A DNA stretch of 64,000 nt from Candidatus Azobacteroides pseudotrichonymphae (GTDB lineage: Bacteria > Bacteroidota > Bacteroidia > Bacteroidales > Azobacteroidaceae). Position 1 is the first letter of the stretch, and the number at the start of each line of letters is the position of its first letter. The notes beneath the pieces are model-generated. The model was not told where the DNA came from, made no database searches, and was given only the letters and a program-made list of their open reading frames with translations. The stretch lies in assembly GCA_002091395.1 (NCBI GenBank), contig AP017913.1, forward strand, positions 60,520 through 124,519, written 5' to 3'. This document shows positions 57,063 through 64,000 of the stretch, in pieces. The position numbers and the translations under genes are program-made.

Positions 57063-59699
57063 ATGGAAACCAAAGAAATACGAAAGTCGTTCACAGATTA
57101 TTTTGAAAGTAAAAATCATAAGATTATTCCTTCTGCTCCTATAATACTTAAAGACGATCCCACTTTGATGTTTACTAATTCAGGAATGAATCAATTTAAG
57201 GATATCATTTTGGGGAATGTTCCTATTAAATATTCAAGAATAGCTAATTCACAAAAATGTCTGCGTATAAATGGTAAGCATAATGATTTAGATGAAGTAG
57301 GATATGATACATATCATCATACTATGTTTGAAATGTTAGGCAATTGGTCATTTGGTGATTATTTTAAAAAAGAAGCAATAGAATATGCTTGGGAATATTT
57401 AACTGATATTTTAAAATTGGATAAAAATAGATTGTATGTAACTGTTTTTGGTGGTAGTTTTTCGGAAAAATTAGAAAGAGATACAGAAACTGCTAATTTT
57501 TGGAGAAAATATATTTCAAAAAATCGAATCATAGATGGAAATAAAGAAGACAATTTTTGGGAAATGGGAGATACTGGACCTTGTGGCCCTTGTTCTGAAA
57601 TTCATATAGATATTCGTTCCGATGAAGAAAGATCAAAAATAGATGGGTTGACTTTAATTAATAAAAATCATCCGCAAGTAATTGAAATTTGGAATTTGGT
57701 TTTTATGCAGTTTAATAGAAAAGCTGATGGTTCATTGGAGAATCTTCCTATAAAAGTAATCGATACGGGAATGGGATTTGAACGGCTATGTATGGTTGTA
57801 CAGGGGAAAATTTCTAGTTACGATATTGATATTTTCCAACCAATTATCCATAAAATATGTATTCTTACAGGATTTAGTTATGGTGATAATGTTAAAATAG
57901 ATATTGCAATTCGTGTTATTGTTGATCATATTCGAAGTATTGCTTTTTCTATTGTTGATGGACAATTACCATCAAATTCAGGAGCTGGCTATGTTATCAG
58001 AAAAATACTTCGTCGTGCAGTCAGGCATAGTTATACTTTCTTAAAACAGATTGGAGAATTTATTTATAAATTAGTTCCATCCTTAGTTAGTTCTATGGGA
58101 GCAAATTATCCAGAGTTGACTATTCAAAAAAAAATAATTGAAAAAATAATTAAAAATGAAGAAAGTTCTTTTTTACGAACGCTTGGATTAGGAGTAAAAT
58201 TATTGAATGAAAAAATACAAAAAGCAAAAATAGAGAATAAAACAATTATCGATGGTAGAGATGTCTTTGTTCTTTATGATACTTATGGATTTCCATTAGA
58301 TTTAACAGAACTAATACTTCATGAAGAAAATATGCAAATAGACAAATTGAATTTTTACACTGAAATGTCTAAACAAAAGAAACGATCTCGTAATGCTTCT
58401 GCAATGGAAATTGGAGATTGGATAATTTTAAAAGAAGGACAAACTCAATTTGTAGGTTATGATTTTATATCAATAAAAACTCATATTATTCGTTACAGAC
58501 GAGTTGTTAAACAAAAAAATGCAGAAGAATATTATCAAGTCGTTTTAGACAGGACTCCTTTTTACGCAGAAATGGGAGGACAGGTAGGTGATAATGGCCA
58601 ATTAATTGATTCTGATGGTGAAAGTATTTCTGTTATAGATACAAAATGTGAAAACAATTTAGTAGTTCATTTAGTTAAGCAATTACCAACTAAAATATAC
58701 GATACTTTTGTTGCAGAGGTGAATTTTAAAAAAAGACGTGCGATCGAGTGTAATCACACTGCAACTCATTTATTACAAGAAGCTTTGCGTTTAATATTGG
58801 GTATGCATGTTATGCAAAAGGGCTCCCATATTTCTTCTGAACTCATACGTTTTGATTTTTCACATTTTCAAAAAGTAACAAAAGAAGAAATTCGTAAAGT
58901 AGAAAAAAGTATTAATAAAAAAATACGTCAAAATATTATTTTAGAAGAGTATCGGTGTATTCCTCTTGATGAAGCAAAAAAAATGGGAGCGATTGCACTT
59001 TTTAGTAAAAAGTATAGAAAAAATGTTAGGGTGATTAAATTTGATTCTTCAATTGAATTCTGTGGTGGAACTCATGTATCTTCAACTGGATGTATTGGGT
59101 CTTTTTGTATAGTTAACGAATTTTCTATTGCAATGGGAGTTCGACGTATAGAAGCAATTACAGCAGAAACAGTTGAAAATTATTTTTATGAGCAGCAAGA
59201 TAGTATTAGAAATATAAAAATTTTATTAGGTAATACATTAGATTTATCACAAAAAATAAAAAAAACACTTAATGAAAATATTGTACTAAAAAAACAAGTA
59301 AAAAATTTTTTTAATGAAAAAGCAACTTTTATAATAGATCATATAGTAAAAAAAATATATACACAAGATGGAATTAATTTATTTGTATTAGAAGGAGCAT
59401 TCAATGAATTATTGGTTAGGAATGTTTCCTTCCAACTTGGAAGAAAATTTATAGAAAAATTTTATTTTGTTGCTGCAACTATTTCAGAAAAAAAATCATT
59501 TATTGCGGTTATGATCAGTAAAGATTTAGTAAAAATTGGATTAAATGCTTCACAAATTGTGTGTGAAGCTGCTCAAATTATTAAAGGTAGTGGTGGTGGA
59601 CAGTCATGTTTTGCTACTGCAACTGGTGAAGATGTCGATAAATTAGCAATAGCATTGAAAGAAGTGATAAAAAAAGTTTATCCTTACTTTAAGATATAA
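57063..59699 (+). CDS. alaS: Alanyl-tRNA synthetase
   Basis: Charges tRNA-Ala and edits mischarged Ser/Gly. 878 residues. Class II core with PTLMFTNSGMNQFKD and FEMLGNWSFGDYFKK; editing domain zinc ligands in HTATHLL and CGGTHVS; C-terminal oligomerisation domain ends with GSGGGQSCFATATG. I chose the ATG at 57063; a TTG at 57051 lies four codons upstream. Confidence 0.97.
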   Translation: METKEIRKSFTDYFESKNHKIIPSAPIILKDDPTLMFTNSGMNQFKDIILGNVPIKYSRIANSQKCLRINGKHNDLDEVGYDTYHHTMFEMLGNWSFGDYFKKEAIEYAWEYLTDILKLDKNRLYVTVFGGSFSEKLERDTETANFWRKYISKNRIIDGNKEDNFWEMGDTGPCGPCSEIHIDIRSDEERSKIDGLTLINKNHPQVIEIWNLVFMQFNRKADGSLENLPIKVIDTGMGFERLCMVVQGKISSYDIDIFQPIIHKICILTGFSYGDNVKIDIAIRVIVDHIRSIAFSIVDGQLPSNSGAGYVIRKILRRAVRHSYTFLKQIGEFIYKLVPSLVSSMGANYPELTIQKKIIEKIIKNEESSFLRTLGLGVKLLNEKIQKAKIENKTIIDGRDVFVLYDTYGFPLDLTELILHEENMQIDKLNFYTEMSKQKKRSRNASAMEIGDWIILKEGQTQFVGYDFISIKTHIIRYRRVVKQKNAEEYYQVVLDRTPFYAEMGGQVGDNGQLIDSDGESISVIDTKCENNLVVHLVKQLPTKIYDTFVAEVNFKKRRAIECNHTATHLLQEALRLILGMHVMQKGSHISSELIRFDFSHFQKVTKEEIRKVEKSINKKIRQNIILEEYRCIPLDEAKKMGAIALFSKKYRKNVRVIKFDSSIEFCGGTHVSSTGCIGSFCIVNEFSIAMGVRRIEAITAETVENYFYEQQDSIRNIKILLGNTLDLSQKIKKTLNENIVLKKQVKNFFNEKATFIIDHIVKKIYTQDGINLFVLEGAFNELLVRNVSFQLGRKFIEKFYFVAATISEKKSFIAVMISKDLVKIGLNASQIVCEAAQIIKGSGGGQSCFATATGEDVDKLAIALKEVIKKVYPYFKI

Positions 59700-60267
59700 T
59701 TTGGAATGGAATAATTAACATATTCTGTATACTTATCTAGTGTGTTTATTAAAAAAATAATTTTAATCTATATGTTATTGTGATAACTGTAGTATTTATC
59801 GTTGTTTAAAATGCAATTGTAAAATATAATTGTAGCAAAAACTAAATTGTGTTATGTATGTGTTGTGTGTGTAGAGTTTTCATCAATGTTATGATTTGTC
59901 TATTTTTATTTGGATTGAATTCTGATAAAAATTGATATAATCATTTGTTAAAAATTGTTTTTTGCGTTTAAGCTAATAATCAACATTACTGTTTTGTTTA
60001 AGTATTTATTTTTAATTAACTTAACGTATAGTGTAAAAATTTAATTTTAGTTTATATTTTTATTTCAGGTGAGTTTTTGTGGTATTAAAAATAAACTAGT
60101 ATTGTGTTATAGTTTTGACACTAAATTTTTAAAAATTGGAATTATATTTGTGATATTGACTATCATTAGATGCTGACTTATTGTCAGTCATTAATTCTGG
60201 CATATCGTTTGCCAAAAGTAGCTAAACAAGTTTAAGTTTAATTGAGCATATTATAATCATATTAATT
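59700..60267. other. Spacer upstream of dnaK
   Basis: 568 bp with no gene. A TAGTTTTG at 60110-60117 matches the -7 consensus, but the nearest TTTG is 30 bp upstream, too far. A 5 bp hairpin (60173-60187) precedes dnaK. No CIRCE element. Confidence 0.45.
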
Positions 60268-62178
60268 ATGGGAAAGATTATCGGGATTGATTTGGGAACA
60301 ACTAATTCTTGTGTTGCTGTAATGGAAGGAGGAAAGCCAATAGTTATCCCTAATAGTGAGGGTAAGATGACAACACCATCTGTAGTGGCATTTGTTGGTA
60401 ATGAACGAAAAATAGGTGATCCTGCAAAAAGGCAGGCAATAACAAATCCTACTAAAACTATTTTTTCTATTAAGAGGTTTATGGGTGAGCCTTACGATAG
60501 AGTTCAAAGTGAAATAAATCGTATGCCTTATAAAGTTGGTCGTGGTCCTAATGATACTCCACGAGTTGATATAGATGGCCGTTTATATTCTCCACAAGAA
60601 ATTTCAGCAATAGTTCTTCAGAAGATGAAAAAAACAGCTGAGGATTATTTAGGGCATGAAGTTAGTGAAGCAGTAATTACTGTTCCGGCTTACTTTAGTG
60701 ACTCTCAACGTCAGGCAACAATTGAATCTGGAGAAATTGCAGGACTGAAGGTAAAGCGCATTATCAATGAGCCAACAGCTGCTGCTTTAGCCTACGGATT
60801 AGAAAAAGCTAATAAAGATATGAAAATTGCTGTGTTCGATCTTGGTGGTGGAACATTTGATATTTCTATTCTTGAATTGGGAGGTGGAGTTTTTGAGGTT
60901 TTGTCAACTAATGGTGATACGCATTTAGGTGGTGACGATTTTGACCATGTAATAATAAATTTCTTAGCAGATGAATTTCAAAGAAATGAAGGACTTGATT
61001 TGCGGAAAGACGCCATGGCAATGCAAAGGTTGAAAGAAGCTGCTGAAAAAGCTAAGATTGAACTTTCAAGCTCAATTTCTACTGAGATTAATTTGCCTTA
61101 TATCATGCCAGTGGATGGTATGCCTAAACATTTAGTAGTAACATTGACTAGGTCTAAATTTGAACAATTAGCTGATAAGCTAATTCGTTCTACAATTGAT
61201 CCTTGTGAAAAAGCGTTAAAAGATGCTGGTCTGGCTGGGGGAAATATAGATGAAGTTATTTTAGTAGGTGGATCAACTCGTATTCCAGCTATTCAATCAG
61301 AGGTAGAAAAAATTTTTGGTAAAGTCCCTTCTAAGGGAGTAAATCCAGATGAAGTAGTAGCTGTAGGAGCTGCAATCCAGGGAGCTATTCTTTCAGGCGA
61401 TAGTAATCTTGGTGAAATGGTGTTGTTAGACGTAACTCCACTATCTTTAGGTATAGAAACAATGGGTAGTGTAATGACAAAATTAATTGAAGCTAATTCG
61501 ACGATTCCAATTAAAAAATCAGAGGTGTTTACAACAGCTGCAGATAATCAACCATCAGTAGAAATACATGTGTTACAAGGTGAACGTCCATTAGCGAAAG
61601 ATAATAAAACTATTGGGAAATTCCATTTAGATGGAATTATGCCTGCTCCACGTGGAGTTCCACAAATTGAAGTTACTTTTGATATTGATGCTAATGGTGT
61701 AGTAAGTGTTTCAGCAAAAGATAAAGCTACTGGAAAAGAACAGAGTATTCGAATAGAGGCGTCTAGTGGATTAGGAGAAGATGAAATAAAACGGATGAAA
61801 GAGGAGGCCACCACTAATGCAGAAGCAGATGCTCGAGCTAAAGAGCGTATTGATAAGTTGAATCATGCTGATAGTGTAATTTTTCAAACAGAAAAACAAT
61901 TGAAGGATTTTGGAGACAAAATTCAAGCGGATAAAAAAGCTTCTATTGAAGCTGCTTTGACAAAACTGAAAGAAGCGCATAGATTACAAGATTTGTCAAG
62001 TATTGATTTAGCGATTACGGAGGTGAATAATATTTTTCAAACGCTAAGTCAAGATTTATATAATGCGCAGGTTAATAATTCTGAAAATAAAACGCAAGCA
62101 GAAACTAGTAATAATACTCCTAATGGTGATGTTAATAATAATAATGTTACTGATGTAGATTTTGAGGAGGTAAAATGA
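60268..62178 (+). CDS. dnaK: Chaperone protein DnaK (Hsp70)
   Basis: Central ATP-dependent chaperone, 636 residues. [25 protein letters not shown] and [12 protein letters not shown] mark the ATPase domain; substrate domain and helical lid follow. It ends in VDFEEVK, close to the usual DnaK tail. Stands apart from grpE-dnaJ by about 20 kb. Confidence 0.98.
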   Translation: MGKIIGIDLGTTNSCVAVMEGGKPIVIPNSEGKMTTPSVVAFVGNERKIGDPAKRQAITNPTKTIFSIKRFMGEPYDRVQSEINRMPYKVGRGPNDTPRVDIDGRLYSPQEISAIVLQKMKKTAEDYLGHEVSEAVITVPAYFSDSQRQATIESGEIAGLKVKRIINEPTAAALAYGLEKANKDMKIAVFDLGGGTFDISILELGGGVFEVLSTNGDTHLGGDDFDHVIINFLADEFQRNEGLDLRKDAMAMQRLKEAAEKAKIELSSSISTEINLPYIMPVDGMPKHLVVTLTRSKFEQLADKLIRSTIDPCEKALKDAGLAGGNIDEVILVGGSTRIPAIQSEVEKIFGKVPSKGVNPDEVVAVGAAIQGAILSGDSNLGEMVLLDVTPLSLGIETMGSVMTKLIEANSTIPIKKSEVFTTAADNQPSVEIHVLQGERPLAKDNKTIGKFHLDGIMPAPRGVPQIEVTFDIDANGVVSVSAKDKATGKEQSIRIEASSGLGEDEIKRMKEEATTNAEADARAKERIDKLNHADSVIFQTEKQLKDFGDKIQADKKASIEAALTKLKEAHRLQDLSSIDLAITEVNNIFQTLSQDLYNAQVNNSENKTQAETSNNTPNGDVNNNNVTDVDFEEVK

Positions 62179-62635
62179 CATTTGCAGTATTATTTGTGGC
62201 AAGAGGAACAGTTTGTGGGTTATTATATATAAATTTATGAAAGACTAAGTTTAGATTTTATAAAACCCATTACTTTATATTCTTGTATCACAACTATATG
62301 AAATTTTATTAGTAGAACTAAAATATTATATTTTTGAATTTTTATGGTATTTATTCTGAAGTGTTGTGCATAAATAATAATCTATGAATATATGTGTGTG
62401 TTTGTATAATTTTTTGATATATAAAAAGTTTTAAAATAACATATGTTTTATAAATGTGGTTTTACCGAAAAGAGAAATTCTTTTTCTGATTCAGAAGTCA
62501 ATTTGTAGTTGTTTTTAAGTTTCTATCCAAGATATTAATTATTATAGCTAAATTGTGTATTATTGGCTTATATTTGTTTATAATAAGTTTATAACACCGT
62601 ATTTTTTCGTGTTTGTTGTTTTTTTTAATTAAGTA
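62179..62635. other. Spacer dnaK-CYTH
   Basis: 457 bp, AT-rich, no convincing gene. An imperfect purine-rich inverted repeat lies around 62468-62488. Confidence 0.4.
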
Positions 62636-63094
62636 ATGAAACCAAATAATGTAGAGATAGAAAAGAAGTTTTTGGTAAGAGGTGATTTTTATTCTTATGC
62701 AATAAGAAAAGAGTGGATTGTTCAAGCATACTTAATGATTTCTTCACAAAAAAATATTCGTGTTAGAATTAAAAATATGTCTGCTTTTTTAACAATTAAA
62801 GGAACAAATACTTTCAACAGATTTTCTCGTTATGAGTATGAATATCCACTTCCACTAAAAGAAGCCGAAGAATTGTTTTCATTATGCTTGCCTGGTAAAA
62901 TTGAAAAAAAAAGATTTTATGTTCCATATAATAGTCACATATTTGAAGTTGATGTGTTTTATGGTAAAAATAAAGGACTGATAGTTGCAGAATTAGAGCT
63001 CTCATGTGAAAACGAAATTTTTGAGTATCCGTGTTGGTTGGGTGAAGAGGTTACTGGTAATCCGAAGTACTATAATGTAAATTTGATAAAGTGA
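62636..63094 (+). CDS. CYTH-domain protein (probable inorganic triphosphatase)
   Basis: 152 residues. N-terminal EIEKKFL is the CYTH signature (E-x-E-x-K). RVRIKN, AFLTIKG, RYEYEYPL and VAELELS supply the alternating charged strands of the triphosphate tunnel. In Bacteroidota such proteins are usually inorganic triphosphatases rather than adenylate cyclases, but the substrate is not provable here. Confidence 0.85.
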   Translation: MKPNNVEIEKKFLVRGDFYSYAIRKEWIVQAYLMISSQKNIRVRIKNMSAFLTIKGTNTFNRFSRYEYEYPLPLKEAEELFSLCLPGKIEKKRFYVPYNSHIFEVDVFYGKNKGLIVAELELSCENEIFEYPCWLGEEVTGNPKYYNVNLIK

Positions 63095-63398
63095 GTATGC
63101 TTACTAAGTAGTGTTTTTATTTGGAATTAGTAGTGACCAAATTTTTATATTTGATTTTTAAGGATTGGTTTGTTTTTTTTAATCTGTGTTTTTAATTTTA
63201 AAATTATCTAAAATTACTGTTAGTGTGATTTTTGTTTTTAATTATAATTATTCAAATAATAAGTTATAATGATTATATTGTTCGAAATTTTACGACTTGT
63301 TTTAATTTTAATAAAAGTAAGTTTGATATGAACAAATTAAACATTTATATGGCATTGTGTAGTTTATATAAGATATAATATTCATTAATTATTCGACA

Positions 63399-63421
63399 TA
63401 ATGGTGTTTACAACACCATTA
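63399..63421 (+). terminator. 10 bp hairpin downstream of CYTH gene
   Basis: Arms 63399-63408 and 63412-63421, loop tac, stem contains TGGTGT/ACACCA, the most GC-rich stem among these hairpins. About 305 bp after the CYTH stop. Confidence 0.45.
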
Positions 63422-63576
63422 AACAAAAAATAATTTTAATGACAATGTTTGTTGTATAACCTATTAAATAGATCTGTATCTAGTGTAAAAATGTTCTTTT
63501 TATATATAAAAATTTTACTATGTTTTATATAAATCATTATTTTCAATTTGAACGAAGAGTTTTTCTCTTCACAAGA

Positions 63577-63603
63577 AAATTTAAAATTTTTAATTTTAAA
63601 TTT
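63577..63603. repeat. 12 bp inverted repeat, all A/T
   Basis: Arms 63577-63588 and 63592-63603, loop ttt. Composed only of A and T, so chance is more plausible than for the other repeats. Confidence 0.35.
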
Positions 63604-63895
63604 GCAGATTTGCTTGATGAATTTTATATTTAACAACTTTCGAAGTAAATTCAATTTTGTTTTAAAATAACGAAGCTTTTTAAGTTAGGTAAGGAATAAT
63701 AAATTAAAAAATGAAAATATTAACACGTTTTTTTTATGGTATTGTATTCTACAATTTTATTCAAAAAATATTGTTTAGTTATGGTTTTTGTTTGTGTTTT
63801 GCCATTGTGAAGTTAATGTAAAATCTATGTTTTTTTAAATTACTTACAAATTATAGTAATGTTATTAAGATTTTTTGCGAAATTATAATAAATTG

Positions 63896-64000
63896 ATGAT
63901 TATGGAAAGAAGAAAAAAAATATTAATATGGATTTTATCAGCGAGTTTTTTTAGTGTGTGTATAATTGTTGGTGCTTATTTCCATTTAAATTTAAATAGA
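63896..64000 (+). CDS. Membrane-anchored protein, N-terminus only
   Basis: The reading frame runs off the right edge after 35 codons. Start is ATG 63896, or 63902 (MERRKKILIW). Basic N-terminus followed by one hydrophobic helix (ILIWILSASFFSVCIIVGAYF): a single-pass inner-membrane protein with a short cytoplasmic tail, or an uncleaved signal. Too little to assign a family. Confidence 0.6.
   Translation, partial: MIMERRKKILIWILSASFFSVCIIVGAYFHLNLNR

Larger units (their letters stand above)
63095..63895. other. Gene-poor spacer before the right-edge gene
   Basis: About 800 bp. No credible gene. Two perfect inverted repeats: 63399-63421 and 63577-63603. Confidence 0.5.

Noticed and set aside
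60173..60187. Short inverted repeat before dnaK considered as a CIRCE heat-shock operator
   Set aside because: Arms are only 5 bp and do not match TTAGCACTC-N9-GAGTGCTAA.
63436..63654. 72-codon minus-strand ORF near the right edge
   Set aside because: Low-complexity K/I/F/N content and overlaps an all-A/T inverted repeat; no family resemblance.

Overview
This 64 kb window is low-GC chromosomal DNA of a bacterium that looks like a member of the Bacteroidota (Bacteroidales-like) with a reduced genome. Family markers are a DUF3276/PUR-alpha-like protein, a DUF5063 protein, a carboxynorspermidine-dehydrogenase-type protein, a MerR regulator next to alaS, a GNAT-argG pair and lipoproteins with a short lipobox. 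Shine-Dalgarno sequences are almost absent. The very low GC, one tRNA in 64 kb, many gene-poor stretches of 0.4-0.9 kb, a 3.4 kb gene graveyard, broken ORFs and stop-codon loss all suggest an obligate symbiont. 'Candidatus Azobacteroides'-type symbionts of termite-gut protists would fit, but that identification is inference.

Layout. 1-11.3 kb is a minus-strand run: pstB, a sulfite reductase with C-terminal TusA domain, a MoeB/ThiF-type E1 enzyme, pstS-pstC-pstA, a HemC-CobA-HemD fusion, hemB and cysD (cut by the window edge). It combines phosphate uptake, siroheme synthesis and assimilatory sulfate reduction. 11.5-26.5 kb: an LptF/G permease, nadA, ychF, a polyprenyl synthase, polA, DUF3276, mdh, a carboxynorspermidine dehydrogenase-like gene, pdxS-pdxT, birA and cysS. 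26.5-29.9 kb holds tRNA-Phe(GAA), long perfect inverted repeats and frameshifted ORFs. 29.9-38 kb: murG-murC, efp, a glycosyltransferase, a TPR membrane protein, an rfbD-like reductase and DUF5063. 38-45.5 kb: grpE-dnaJ, an AddA-like helicase-nuclease, and rbfA with a LolC/E-type permease. 46.2-56.6 kb: fba, argC-era, gapA, glnS, divIC/ftsB, GNAT-argG and a pyridoxal kinase. 56.6-64 kb: merR, alaS, dnaK, a CYTH protein and the first codons of a membrane protein.

Working together: sulfate is activated by CysD (with CysN presumably beyond the left edge). Sulfite is reduced by a siroheme enzyme whose cofactor needs HemB and the HemC-CobA-HemD fusion. The fused TusA domain and the E1-like enzyme hint at sulfur-carrier chemistry. 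Vitamin B6 is made by PdxST with a separate kinase. NAD, arginine, polyamine, peptidoglycan and lower-glycolysis genes show that this cell keeps substantial biosynthesis while losing DNA-maintenance and regulatory functions.

Most unusual points: (1) the HemC part of the fusion lacks the domain that carries the dipyrromethane cofactor; (2) DNA polymerase I has lost three of four proofreading metal ligands; (3) intergenic regions carry many long, unrelated, perfect AT-rich palindromes with arms up to 24 bp; (4) broken ORFs whose frame changes fall exactly at poly(A) runs; (5) the sulfite reductase-helical-TusA fusion beside an E1-like enzyme. I found no CRISPR array, insertion sequence, prophage or rRNA operon.
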